Of a stretch of DNA of 64,000 nt, positions 53,555 through 62,148 are shown one piece after another. The stretch spans positions 372,001 through 436,000 of the forward strand of contig NZ_JAANBD010000025.1 in assembly GCF_011089885.1 (NCBI RefSeq), written 5' to 3'. The position numbers were made by a program, and so were the translations under genes. The notes below the pieces were generated by a model, which was not told the DNA's origin, did not search any database, and worked only from the letters and a program-made list of their open reading frames with translations. This stretch comes from Thioalkalivibrio sp. XN279. GTDB lineage: Bacteria > Pseudomonadota > Gammaproteobacteria > Steroidobacterales > XN24. Position 1 is the first letter of the stretch. Every line of letters begins with the position of its first letter.

Positions 53555-54967
53555 CTACAGCCAGTAGGCCACGACGCGCGCGAACCGTTCCTTGATGCGC
53601 AGCCATACTGACCGGCGCCGCCACTCCGCAAGCAGGATCTCCTCGGACTCGGCCAGGTCTGCCGCGAACATCGCGTCCATCTGCCCGGCAAACTCTCCGC
53701 CCAGCACCACCGCGTTGATCTCGTCGTTATGCAGGAAGCTGCGCAAGTCCAGGTTGCTGGAACCTATGGTGGACCACACGCCGTCGACGACTGCGGTCTT
53801 TGCATGCATCACCGCACCCTGTCGCTCGTAAATCCTCACTCCGGCCTTCAGCAGTTTCGTGTAGTACGAGCGGCCGAGGTGAAAGATCGCCGCGGAATCC
53901 GTGTGGCTCGGCAACACCAGCTTCACCTCAACGCCCCGTTGTGCCGCGCCGGTCAGCGCCTTGAGCAGTACCGGATCGGGCCCGAAGTAGGCAACCGTCA
54001 CGTGAACCTCAGCCTCTGCGCGCATGATTGCGGACACCAGCGTCAGGTAAATCGGGCTGGCCTCGTCCTCCGCCCTGCTGCCTATGGCGCGCACGATCTC
54101 GTCGCCTTGTGCGGACAGCTCGGGATAGTAATGCCTTGGCTTCGGCGGAGCCTCTGCCTGCCGCGTCCAGGTGTCGAGGAAGAGCCGCTGGAACTCCGCC
54201 ACGACGGGCCCCTCGACCATGATGTGCGTGTCGCGCCAACCCTCGTCGTTTTCCGCGGCACCGGGCTGTATTTTGCCCGGTGCCGGCTTTCCTGCGGGTG
54301 AGCTCGAATAGCTCTGGCTGATATTCACGCCCCCGATGAAGGCGGTGCGACCATCGACCACCAGCTGCTTGCGGTGATCGCGGTTGTTCATCTGCCAGGT
54401 CTTTGGGTTCTTAGCCAGCGGGTTCACCGGATTGAACTCGAGCACCGCGATGCCGCCCTCGCGCAGGTCCTCAAAGAATGATTCCGGCGTCAGCAACCCG
54501 CCCACGCTGTCATACAGGATGTTGACCTGGACCCCGCTCGCCTGCTTCTCGAGCAACAAGTGGGCGAACTCCTGGCCGAGCTTGCCGTCGTCGAAAATAT
54601 AGGTCTCGAGATTGACGTGATCGACAGCGGCGCGGATCGCGTCGAGCATCGCCTCGTGCGTATCCGGACCGTTCTGCAGCAGCGTCACCTTGTTGCCGAG
54701 CACCAGCGGGCTGCCGATGGAGATTTCCTGCTCGTAGGCGAGATGCTTGCGCAGCATGTCGGGTGCGGCATTTTCGTCTTCCAGCTGCTGGAGCAGCTGC
54801 TCGCCACGCACTTCAGATAGGACGCCGCTCCCTCCCTGGAACAGCACCTCAGTGGAAGACGTCGGGTCCAGTTCGGTGCTCGGCAAGACCGCGCAGCCGG
54901 CCAGGCTCAGCAGCCCGGCCGCGATCTGCACGGTCCAACGCGCCGTTCTACAAAGCGCGCCGGCCAT
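53555..54967 (-). CDS. Phospholipase D / cardiolipin-synthase-like lipoprotein
   Basis: 470 residues. A lipoprotein-type signal (IAAGLLSLAGCAVLP) is followed by two HKD catalytic motifs: DHRKQLVVDGRTAFIGGVN and MHAKTAVVDGVWSTIGSSNLD, with conserved N/G/S downstream of each. Two HKD motifs make one active site. The family includes cardiolipin synthases and other phosphatidyl-transferring enzymes. The lipid anchor is unusual for ClsA and fits the PLD-like lipoproteins found beside stress genes. It overlaps the upstream lmo0937-like gene by 20 bases. Confidence 0.85.
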   Translation of the reverse strand: MAGALCRTARWTVQIAAGLLSLAGCAVLPSTELDPTSSTEVLFQGGSGVLSEVRGEQLLQQLEDENAAPDMLRKHLAYEQEISIGSPLVLGNKVTLLQNGPDTHEAMLDAIRAAVDHVNLETYIFDDGKLGQEFAHLLLEKQASGVQVNILYDSVGGLLTPESFFEDLREGGIAVLEFNPVNPLAKNPKTWQMNNRDHRKQLVVDGRTAFIGGVNISQSYSSSPAGKPAPGKIQPGAAENDEGWRDTHIMVEGPVVAEFQRLFLDTWTRQAEAPPKPRHYYPELSAQGDEIVRAIGSRAEDEASPIYLTLVSAIMRAEAEVHVTVAYFGPDPVLLKALTGAAQRGVEVKLVLPSHTDSAAIFHLGRSYYTKLLKAGVRIYERQGAVMHAKTAVVDGVWSTIGSSNLDLRSFLHNDEINAVVLGGEFAGQMDAMFAADLAESEEILLAEWRRRSVWLRIKERFARVVAYWL

Positions 54968-55097
54968 TGATGAGCTGCAACAGGACCATGATCACCGCGA
55001 TCACCAGCAGCACGTGCACGAACCCGCCGATGGTGGTTCCGGAGACCAGCCCCAGCAACCAAAGCACGAGAAGAACAACAGCAATTGTGTACAGCAT
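54948..55097 (-). CDS. lmo0937-family small membrane protein
   Basis: 49 residues from the ATG at 55097. It has two hydrophobic helices (LYTIAVVLLVLWLLGLVSG and FVHVLLVIAVIMVLLQLING) joined by TTIG, the signature of the lmo0937 family. A longer frame from 55154 adds residues of unlikely composition. It overlaps the start of the phospholipase-D-type gene, so they are co-expressed. Confidence 0.85.
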   Translation of the reverse strand: MLYTIAVVLLVLWLLGLVSGTTIGGFVHVLLVIAVIMVLLQLINGRRAL

Positions 55098-55332
55098 GGT
55101 CAGCACTCCGTTGGATGAGCCGGCGGCAAGAACTGTTCCGTGTGCCGAACTCACAACTAAACCCTATTCCTTTGCAGGACCGCCTTCTGTGCGGTGTAAC
55201 ACCGAAGGGCCGGCATGGCCAGGCCGGCTCGGTGCGCCAGCGAACTGAACTTCCGACGCCAATCCACGATGCTGAGTACGGGTGGCGAGTTGCCACATCA
55301 CCGCAGCGCTGGGCGCTGTAAAGGAATAGCTG

Positions 55333-55887
55333 ATGAACAGAGTTCTGCATCGAATGAGATTTATCCTCGCCGGAACGATTCTCACCCTGGCACTCGGCGC
55401 CTGCGCGACCGCACCGGTCTCCGTCGAGGGCAAGGCAGACATCGAGAAGGATGCCGCCACCACGCTGGCCGCGGCCAAGGCAGCCGATCCGACGCTGGCT
55501 CCGGTCTTTGACACATCCGCCGGCTACGCGGTGTTCCCGAGGGTCGGCAAGGCCGCAGCGGGCGTCGGCGGCGCCTACGGCAGGGGCGTGCTCTACGAGC
55601 AGGGTCGTGCAGTGGGTTACTGCGACCTGACACAGGCCACCGTGGGCATGCAGCTCGGTGGGCAGGTCTATTCCGAGATCATCGCCTTTGAGACAGGGAA
55701 GGACGTCGCAAGCTTCAAGGAAGGCGGTTTCCGCTTTGCCGCCCAGGCCACCGCGGTCGCCCTGAAGTCCGGCGCCGGCGCCAACGCGACCTACACGGAC
55801 GGCGTCGCCGTTTTCACCATGGACGAAAGCGGGCTGATGTACGAAGCCGCCGTCGGCGGACAGAAGTTCAGCTACCAGGCCAGGTAA
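55333..55887 (+). CDS. SYLF-domain (Ysc84-like) lipoprotein
   Basis: 184 residues. A lipoprotein signal ends LTLALGACATAP. The mature part is a SYLF/Ysc84 lipid-binding domain: FDTSAGYAVFPRVGKAAAGV, then GGAYGRGVLYEQGRAVGYCD, QATVGMQLGGQVYSEIIAFE and FTMDESGLMYEAAVGGQKF. It probably binds phospholipid at the outer membrane. Its own promoter lies in the 179-base gap shared with the divergent lmo0937-like gene. Confidence 0.88.
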   Translation: MNRVLHRMRFILAGTILTLALGACATAPVSVEGKADIEKDAATTLAAAKAADPTLAPVFDTSAGYAVFPRVGKAAAGVGGAYGRGVLYEQGRAVGYCDLTQATVGMQLGGQVYSEIIAFETGKDVASFKEGGFRFAAQATAVALKSGAGANATYTDGVAVFTMDESGLMYEAAVGGQKFSYQAR

Positions 55888-55909
55888 CACCGGCCCACTG
55901 GAGATTTAC

Positions 55910-56128
55910 ATGGACGCTTTCAAGATCCTCGCGCTCATCCTGATTATCGGTGGCGGGCTGGGACTCGCCTACGGCGGCTTCAGCTACACCCGGGAGACGC
56001 ATTCGACGGACATCGGTCCGGTGCACCTCGAGATGAAGGAAGAACAGCGTGTCAACATTCCCCTGTGGGCCGGCCTGGCTGCCGTGATCGGTGGGGGGCT
56101 GATCCTCGTGGTGCCACGCAAGTCCTAA
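55910..56128 (+). CDS. DUF3185-family membrane protein
   Basis: 72 residues with two membrane helices (FKILALILIIGGGLGLAYGG and PLWAGLAAVIGGGLILVV) and a short periplasmic segment with THSTDIGPVHLEMKEEQ. This fits DUF3185. It is 22 bases after the SYLF gene and overlaps the convergent peptidase gene by four bases. Confidence 0.8.
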   Translation: MDAFKILALILIIGGGLGLAYGGFSYTRETHSTDIGPVHLEMKEEQRVNIPLWAGLAAVIGGGLILVVPRKS

Positions 56129-57012
56129 AGGCCCGGACCGCACTTGCTCGCGCAGGCATTCGCCTCGTCACATGCAATTTCCCCTGCTGCGGCGAGTTCA
56201 CTGAGTGCCTGCGCGAGATTTTCGCACGCGGCGCGGAACCCCGGCGCGAGCTCCAGTGCATGGCGGTAGGCGGCTGCCGCCGCCGTGACGTCGCCTTGCA
56301 GGTAGCGCACATTCCCCAGCGCTGTCCATGCCATCGGTTCATCCGGCCACCGCGCCACGGCCGCTGCATAGCCCTCGGCGGCCAGTTCCAGATCCCCCGT
56401 AGACTCGAAGGGCGCCACCGCGCGCAGCCAGCCAAGCACATCCGCACTGGCGGGCGGCTCGCCAGCCTTCACCACGACCATTGCCCAGCGCCCGCCACGA
56501 TCCCAGCTGGCCAGGAACGGCACCGCCCCGCGCTCCTCGCGGCGCGTAGTGCCGGAACGGAGCAGGAACCTCTCGGCTGCGGGGTCGAAGCCTACCAGCA
56601 CGGCGTAATGCCAGACCGGCCAGCGCTCGAGGCGGAGATTCTGCAGTAACAGCACGGGTTGCCCGCTGCGCAGCTCCATCAGGATGGGGGCGAGAGTCTC
56701 CGGCAGCACGTAGGGGACGCGCCCTTGGCTGCGCGTCGCCACGATCATCTCCGCCTGCAGGCTACCCTTGCGGTCCGGCACATAAACGCGCTGGACCAGC
56801 TGCTGCGGCGAGACGTCGATGCCGCTGTGCACGAGCACGGTGGCGAGCGCCGCGGGGCCACACTGGTATTCATCCTGCGGGAAGAAGGGAACCTGGTCGA
56901 GCTCGACCGGCAGTCCGGCCTCGCGTAGAACCTGGCGCTCGGGGCCCACGGCACATGCGCTCAGCACAAGCTGAGCGATGGCGACTAACATGAGAAGGTT
57001 GTGCGAGCGCAC
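56125..57012 (-). CDS. PA2778-family cysteine peptidase with TPR
   Basis: 295 residues. A signal peptide or lipobox (LVAIAQLVLSACAVG) leads to a C39-like papain-fold domain with FFPQDEYQCGPAALATVLVH (catalytic Cys), VLLLQN, WHYAVLVGFD (catalytic His) and a following RSGTTRREE. C-terminal TPR units (AAEGYAAAVARWPDEPMAWT; AAAYRHALELAPGFRAACEN) may bind the partner. Together with the next gene it forms the PA2778-PA2779 pair known from Pseudomonas. Confidence 0.88.
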   Translation of the reverse strand: MRSHNLLMLVAIAQLVLSACAVGPERQVLREAGLPVELDQVPFFPQDEYQCGPAALATVLVHSGIDVSPQQLVQRVYVPDRKGSLQAEMIVATRSQGRVPYVLPETLAPILMELRSGQPVLLLQNLRLERWPVWHYAVLVGFDPAAERFLLRSGTTRREERGAVPFLASWDRGGRWAMVVVKAGEPPASADVLGWLRAVAPFESTGDLELAAEGYAAAVARWPDEPMAWTALGNVRYLQGDVTAAAAAYRHALELAPGFRAACENLAQALSELAAAGEIACDEANACASKCGPGL

Positions 57013-57073
57013 GCCGATATGCGACCAGCCCGCAGCAGCGCCTGGCGCTGCTGCGGCCGTCGCTACTCCGCGA

Positions 57074-57445
57074 TCAGATTCGGCTGAAGATGTTGATGAC
57101 GCCTGTCACCTCGAGAATGAACAGCACCACGAATACCACGCCGATCACGGCCAGCACGTCACCGCCGGCCGGGGCTGTTTCCATGCTGTCGGCCAGTTGC
57201 CGGAGCTCGAGGTCGGACATCGTTGCCATCCGCTCCCGGACCATGTCGGGCGACACGCCCCAGGCCAGCAGCTGTGCCTCAACTGCCTCTCCCGCAAGCA
57301 CCACGTCGATCCGGTCCAGCGTGTGCGAGCGAGCCTCCTCCGCCACCATCTGCTCCGTACCCACGATCCCCGCAGCGGCAGGCATCGAGGTCACTAGCAT
57401 GGCTGCCAGCGTGAGGGCGATTACGACACTGTTTCTGTTTCTCAT
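57074..57445 (-). CDS. PA2779-family protein
   Basis: 123 residues: signal peptide (IALTLAAMLVTSMPAAAG), a helical part containing TLDRIDVVLAGEAVEAQLLA and MATMSDLELRQLADSM, then a C-terminal membrane helix (LAVIGVVFVVLFILEVTGVI). This is the PA2779 layout. It lies 61 bases upstream of the PA2778-type peptidase on the same strand, and may be its substrate or anchor. Confidence 0.88.
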   Translation of the reverse strand: MRNRNSVVIALTLAAMLVTSMPAAAGIVGTEQMVAEEARSHTLDRIDVVLAGEAVEAQLLAWGVSPDMVRERMATMSDLELRQLADSMETAPAGGDVLAVIGVVFVVLFILEVTGVINIFSRI

Positions 57446-57535
57446 TACCCGACTCCTTGGAGATTACCGTCACCTGTGCCAGGCGTCGTGATTGGCGCCC
57501 GGATCGCAGCCACTGGCTGCATTCTCCGGCTTAGG

Positions 57536-58924
57536 TTAATCGCGAGGCGTACCCGCGATCTGTGCGATACCGCGCTTAGTGCGGTCCGAATGACCATTGA
57601 CAGCGCGAGCCCGCGCGAAGCGGAAACCCGCCTGGCGGCCGGCCTTGGCCTGGTACATCGCCACATCGGCGCGTCGCATAAGGGCGTCGACGTCATCGCC
57701 GTGGTCGGGGTAGAGGCTGATTCCAATACTGCCACTGATTCGCACGGGACGACCCTCGATGACGTGTTCAGCATTAACAGCCGCCAGGACTTTCTCGGCC
57801 ACATATGCTGCGTCCTGCCTGCACTCGATCTCCGTCAAGAGGATCACGAACTCATCGCCGCTCCGCCGGCATACCGTATCGCTCTCCCGCACGCAGGCCT
57901 CGAGACGCCGGGCGACGGCAACAAGAAGCTGGTCGCCGAATTCATGCCCGTGCAAATCATTGACGTCCTTGAACCTGTTCAGGTCCATGAACAAGAGAGC
58001 GACCTGCTTGTGGTGGCGATGAGCAAGGCTAAACACCTGGTCCAGTCGCTCTTTCAGCAGCGCGGTGTTGGCCAGCCCGGTGAGGTGGTCGTGCCGGGCC
58101 TCGTGACACATCTGCTCCGACATGAGACGGGATCGAGCCACGTCATGGAAGACGATGACGGCGCCGGTCACGGCCCCGTCGCGGTCGTGAATGGGGGCTG
58201 CAGAATCCTCAATCCCGAGCTCGGTTCCGTCGCGCCTCTGCAGCAAGCAGCCCATCGCCAGGCCAACGGTACGGTCTTCCGCGACGGCGCGCTCAGCGGG
58301 ATTCGCTGCGGCAGTGCGCGACACCCCATCGATGATCTGGAAGACTGTCCCCAGCGGTTGGCCCAGCGCCTCCTCCCGCGACCAGCCGGTCAGGCTCTCC
58401 GCCTCCAGGTTCAGGTAGGTGACGGTGCCGGCGAGATCCGTCACCAGGACGGCGTCGCCAATCGAGCCGAGCGTCACCTGGGCGCGCTCTTTCTCGGCGA
58501 ACAGCGCTGCTTCCGCCTTGCGCAGCACGGACTCGGCCACCTTCCGCTCCGTGATGTCCTCCACCACCAGGAGGACGGCGGTGGATCCGCCCTCCCCTTG
58601 CACGTTCGAGGCATGCAGCTGGGCCCACACCATGCCGCCGTCCGGCCGCTGCAGGCGGACTTCAGCGTGGAACGCCTCGCCGGCCGCGACGGCGTCCCGC
58701 CACTCGTGGTTGACGCGTTCCCGGTCGTCCGGGTGCAGCGCGCCGGTCCATGGCGCCCCGCAAGCCTGTGCATGGGCGAGCCCGGTGATCTCTAGGTACG
58801 CCGCGTTGGCGTAAATGCATCTGCCCGTCCTGTCGGACAGGCAGATGCCCAACGGAGAGAACTCGCATAGCCGGACGGCCAGCTCCGCGCCAAAAAGTTG
58901 CTGCTCTTCGCGATGTGCCGCCAT
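57536..58924 (-). CDS. PAS-PAS-GGDEF diguanylate-cyclase-like protein
   Basis: About 462 residues from the ATG at 58924; the frame is open to 59083. PAS 1 covers about residues 12-130 (FSPLGICLSDRTGRCIYANA; ending VVEDITERK), PAS 2 about 140-265 (GSIGDAVLVTDLAGTVTYLN; FHDVARSR). The GGDEF domain follows (DHLTGLANTALLKERLDQVF; LFMDLNRFKDVND). The signature loop is RRSGDEF, with Ser for the first Gly, a substitution found in some active enzymes. An RESD inhibitory site lies five residues before it. No EAL domain. Third gene of the sortase cluster, 31 bases after the substrate gene. Confidence 0.85.
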   Translation of the reverse strand: MAAHREEQQLFGAELAVRLCEFSPLGICLSDRTGRCIYANAAYLEITGLAHAQACGAPWTGALHPDDRERVNHEWRDAVAAGEAFHAEVRLQRPDGGMVWAQLHASNVQGEGGSTAVLLVVEDITERKVAESVLRKAEAALFAEKERAQVTLGSIGDAVLVTDLAGTVTYLNLEAESLTGWSREEALGQPLGTVFQIIDGVSRTAAANPAERAVAEDRTVGLAMGCLLQRRDGTELGIEDSAAPIHDRDGAVTGAVIVFHDVARSRLMSEQMCHEARHDHLTGLANTALLKERLDQVFSLAHRHHKQVALLFMDLNRFKDVNDLHGHEFGDQLLVAVARRLEACVRESDTVCRRSGDEFVILLTEIECRQDAAYVAEKVLAAVNAEHVIEGRPVRISGSIGISLYPDHGDDVDALMRRADVAMYQAKAGRQAGFRFARARAVNGHSDRTKRGIAQIAGTPRD

Positions 58925-58955
58925 TCCGGTTGTGATCACCCTGCCGTGTTCGGAC

Positions 58956-59582
58956 TCAGCGCCTGCGGCCCACGCGCATACCAGCGGCAGCGAGCAAGGA
59001 AAGGAAACCGCCAAGAGCGAACCACGGCAGCACACCGGCCGTCGCGGGCAACGTGGCGGCACGCGGCTCCACCGCGGCGACACGCGTTGGGGCTGGCGGG
59101 GCTGGCGGCTTCACCACTGCGACCTGGTCGACCGGCGCCCCGGGCTGGGTCACGAAGCCATAGGTCCCTTCCGGGACATACAGGTTGACGAGCTGGTCGC
59201 TACGCAGCTGCGAGAACGGCGTTGCCCGGTCGTCGATGTAGGCCACCTGGCCGGTGGCCGGCTGCAACGTCACTTCTTCGACGTGGCGATCGCGGCTGTC
59301 GCGGAGGCTGAAGGACACCGTGCCATCCTGCTCGACGCGCAGAAACTTCGCCTCGAACCGCGCCCAGCTCTCGCCGCTCGCCATGACGACTTCGCGGCAC
59401 GCTTCAATCAACCTCGGGTGGTTGCTTGTCATGTCCGCGTTCCAGTCCACCTCTGCGCAACTCTTCGCTTGTTCGCGTTCCTGCGGGAACGGCTCTTGCT
59501 GTGCCCCGGCCACGCTGAGCAATGAGGCGCTTAACGCCATTGCCGTCAGGCAGCTAAGTGCCTTGGTTTGCATAACCTTCAT
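58956..59582 (-). CDS. Predicted sortase substrate with LPxT-type sorting signal
   Basis: 208 residues from the ATG at 59582, with AAGGAG 6 bases upstream. A signal peptide (LSCLTAMALSASLLSVAGAQ) precedes a soluble domain of about 120 residues, a Pro/Ala-rich linker (VKPPAPPAPTRVAAVEPRAA) and a C-terminal sorting signal: LPATAG, hydrophobic helix (VLPWFALGGFLSLLAAAGM) and RVGRRR. The layout is the LPxTG-type cell-wall signal of Gram-positive bacteria with A at the position before T. It starts 14 bases after the class D sortase gene, which should cleave it. In a Gram-negative cell the acceptor is unknown. Confidence 0.8.
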   Translation of the reverse strand: MKVMQTKALSCLTAMALSASLLSVAGAQQEPFPQEREQAKSCAEVDWNADMTSNHPRLIEACREVVMASGESWARFEAKFLRVEQDGTVSFSLRDSRDRHVEEVTLQPATGQVAYIDDRATPFSQLRSDQLVNLYVPEGTYGFVTQPGAPVDQVAVVKPPAPPAPTRVAAVEPRAATLPATAGVLPWFALGGFLSLLAAAGMRVGRRR

Positions 59583-59596
59583 CACGTTCTCCTTGT

Positions 59597-60268
59597 TTAC
59601 ATGAGCTCGTCGGCCACGGTCGCTCGCACGACGTAGCGCTGTGGCGCGTTGCCGACGAAATAGAAGGGATAACAAGTCACCAGCGTGAGCATCGGCTCGC
59701 CAGTATCTTCGAGCACATACACGTCGCCGGGATCCACGACCTCGAGGGCGTTGATGCGATAAACGAGGACCCGGTCAGGCAGCGCCAGCTCCAGGAGGTC
59801 ACCGATCGCCACGTCCTTCAGCCCGCGGAAATGGGTATCGCGATGCGCCGCGATGCCGACATTACCCGCAGCGCCCGGAAATGCCGTGCCCTCGACCAAG
59901 CCTGCTCCCCGGCGGAGCACCTGCTCCGTGGTGCCTTGGTAGACGGGCACTTCCAGCGCGATGCCGGGAACCCGCAGCACGGCAATCACGCCCCCCGGGT
60001 CCTGCGCCACGCCTGCAATTACTGCGGCGGGCGATGTGGCTGCTGCTGTAGCTGTAGCAGTGGCCGCAGCTGACACAAGCTGCATCCTGGCGGGCACTAA
60101 CGCTCCTGCTTGCGCTTCGCGTAGCCACTCGTCGGGTGCAAGTTGCTGCACTTCCGCGAAGGAGGCCAAGCCTTCCCGGCGCTGGTGCTCGCCCCAGTAA
60201 CGATTGCCGAAGTACAAGGCCAGCAACGTCGTGCCGAGAATCCACAGCAACATCTCTGAAATCTTCAT
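59597..60268 (-). CDS. Class D-type sortase
   Basis: 223 residues. An N-terminal membrane anchor (MLLWILGTTLLALYFG) and an Ala/Thr-rich stalk are followed by the sortase beta barrel: IAVLRVPGIALEVPVYQGT, GIAAHRDTHFRGL with the catalytic His, LTLVTCYPFYFVG with the nucleophile Cys, and NAPQRYVVRA with the catalytic Arg. The TLVTCYPF and HRDTHFRGL context fits class D/proteobacterial sortases. It acts at the outer face of the inner membrane on the product of the next gene. Confidence 0.9.
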   Translation of the reverse strand: MKISEMLLWILGTTLLALYFGNRYWGEHQRREGLASFAEVQQLAPDEWLREAQAGALVPARMQLVSAAATATATAAATSPAAVIAGVAQDPGGVIAVLRVPGIALEVPVYQGTTEQVLRRGAGLVEGTAFPGAAGNVGIAAHRDTHFRGLKDVAIGDLLELALPDRVLVYRINALEVVDPGDVYVLEDTGEPMLTLVTCYPFYFVGNAPQRYVVRATVADELM

Positions 60269-60449
60269 CTTCTTCGCATGCTACGAGTCGCATCTCCTGG
60301 TAAGTCTTTGCAAGTGTCGAACAGGGGGCTTACGCCTGTCTGTACACAAGCGCACATAGCGCAGGAACGCGCCATGGTGGGATGCCGTCCGAAAAGGGAT
60401 TAGAGGTTGTGCGCCGCAACCGGATGGCCGCGCCGCGGCCGCGTCCACG

Positions 60450-61178
60450 TCAATCGTCGCGGCGCGATACCGTGAAAGGCAACAGGCGGTCGGTTTCTCT
60501 TTTCACCACCGCATAACACTCGCAGCACAGGCTCTCCAGCCGGGGCCGGTCCAGCACCGTTATGTGGCCGCGGTGATACTCGATGACGCCCTCGCTCTGC
60601 AGCTTGCCGGCAGCCTCGGTGACGCCTTCACGTCGCACACCGAGCATGTTGGCGATCAGTTCCTGGGTCATGGTCAGCCGGTTGTCCGGCAGGCGGTCCA
60701 GCGAGAGCAAGAGCCAGCGGCACAACTGCTGGTCGATCGTATGGTGCCGGTTGCACACCGCAGTCTGCGCCATCTGCGTGATCAGGGCCTGGGTGTAGCG
60801 CAGCATCAAGTGCTGAAAATCCTCATGGCGGTCGAACTCTCGCATGAGTGCCCGACCCGGTAGCCGGAAGGCGTGGCCGCCACTCTGCACGATCGCCCGG
60901 CTCGGCGTGGATTCGCCACCCATGAAGAGCGCCACGCCGACGATTCCCTCGTTCCCTACCAGCGAGATCTCGGCAGAAGCGCCATTTTTCATCACATACA
61001 ACAAGGAAACTATTGATTCCGTGGGGAAATAGACGTAGCGAATTTTATTCCCAGACTCGTAAAGCACCTTGCCCAGCGGCATCTCGACGAGCTTCAGCTG
61101 CGGCGCGAGGCGCTCCCGCACCGGCTCCGGAAGGGCGGCCAGAAGCAAGTTCTGTTGTGTTACACGTATGGCAGTCAT
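60450..61178 (-). CDS. Crp/Fnr-family regulator (copy 1)
   Basis: 242 residues. A cyclic-nucleotide-binding-like barrel (KLVEMPLGKVLYESG, VYFPTESIVSLLYVMKNGAS, EISLVGNEGIVGVALFMGGE) lacks the usual cAMP-binding R-S/T pair. A long dimer helix (YTQALITQMAQTAVCNRHHT) leads to a winged helix (MTQELIANMLGVRREGVTEA). No Fe-S cysteines in the N-terminus. It is closely similar along its whole length to the gene at 62149-62892, with the same dimer-helix sequence. Confidence 0.85.
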   Translation of the reverse strand: MTAIRVTQQNLLLAALPEPVRERLAPQLKLVEMPLGKVLYESGNKIRYVYFPTESIVSLLYVMKNGASAEISLVGNEGIVGVALFMGGESTPSRAIVQSGGHAFRLPGRALMREFDRHEDFQHLMLRYTQALITQMAQTAVCNRHHTIDQQLCRWLLLSLDRLPDNRLTMTQELIANMLGVRREGVTEAAGKLQSEGVIEYHRGHITVLDRPRLESLCCECYAVVKRETDRLLPFTVSRRDD

Positions 61179-61291
61179 GCGGCAGCCTGATGACCAATCT
61201 GGGCCAATACTGCTCGAATTATAGCCAATATGTGCGGTACCTTACCGAGCGGCGATGAGACGCTCGACGTACCAGGCGCAGGCTTACGGGC

Positions 61292-61999
61292 TCAGTGCCG
61301 CTGGCGTGTCTGAAATACCTCGTAGCACTCGCAGGACATCGCCTCCAGGCCATTACGATCCAGGACCCGGACATTGCCGCGCGTATAGTTGATGAGCCCC
61401 CGACCCTGCAGGTCCCCGGCCGCAATCGTGATGCTGCTACGCCGCACGCCGAGCATGTCCGCCAGGTCGCTGTGGGTAAGGTAAAACCGACCATCTGCCA
61501 TCCGGTCCGCGGCAAGCAGCAGGGCCCGCGCCAGGCGCTGTTCGATCCTGTGATAGCGGATACATCCTCCGACCAGCGAAAGCTCGACGAGCCGCGTGTA
61601 AAGGTAGCGGCTAATTATCTTCCGTAACACCGGTGAAACCTGTATCCGCCGCCGCAGGTTCGGCGCCCTGATGCGCAGGGCGCTGCCCGGCGCATGCACT
61701 ACGGCCTTCATCGGAACCGTATCGATACCGAGCACCAGCGTCGCCCCGAGCATCCCGTCCTGGCCGATCAACGCCATGTCCATCGGCTTGTGGTCATGCA
61801 GCACCGATACCAGCGAGACCAGTCCGCTGGTGGGAAAGTAGGCGTGCCGGTATGGCGTATCGACGTCACACAGGACGTCGCCGGCTCGCATCGCAAATGG
61901 TTCACACAACGACAGGAGCTGCTTGCGCTCCCCGCGCGGCAGGCTGGCAACCAAGGTATTTGCTTCCGAGACCGGGGACTGGAGCGGGATGTTGGCCAC
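61292..61999 (-). CDS. Crp/Fnr-family regulator (copy 2, divergent)
   Basis: About 235 residues from the GTG at 61999, which has AAGGAG 5 bases upstream; ATGs at 62047 and 62122 are longer options. Effector barrel: EPFAMRAGDVLCDVDTPYRH, YFPTSGLVSLVSVLHDHKPM, LIGQDGMLGATLVLG. Dimer helix and winged helix: LTHSDLADMLGVRRSSITIA. It has the same architecture as its two neighbours but is clearly more distant in sequence than they are from each other. Confidence 0.85.
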   Translation of the reverse strand: MANIPLQSPVSEANTLVASLPRGERKQLLSLCEPFAMRAGDVLCDVDTPYRHAYFPTSGLVSLVSVLHDHKPMDMALIGQDGMLGATLVLGIDTVPMKAVVHAPGSALRIRAPNLRRRIQVSPVLRKIISRYLYTRLVELSLVGGCIRYHRIEQRLARALLLAADRMADGRFYLTHSDLADMLGVRRSSITIAAGDLQGRGLINYTRGNVRVLDRNGLEAMSCECYEVFQTRQRH

Positions 62000-62148
62000 A
62001 TGAGCTCCTTCAACGCGGCAATGGCCAGGCAGGCACGAAGAGCACATCGTGTCACCTCGATCAGAGCCAGAGTGCTTGGCATCCGTTGCCGCTGTCTGTG
62101 CGTCGCCGCACGAAGCCGTCACCCAAGCCGGCCGGCGCGCACACGGCC

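Noticed and set aside
54907-55890. A 327-codon leftward frame opposite the SYLF gene
   Set aside because: It is antisense to a well-conserved lipoprotein gene and also spans the divergent promoter.
57476-58795. A 439-codon rightward open frame over the GGDEF gene
   Set aside because: It is antisense to a gene with clear PAS and GGDEF motifs and has no ribosome-binding site or recognisable domain.
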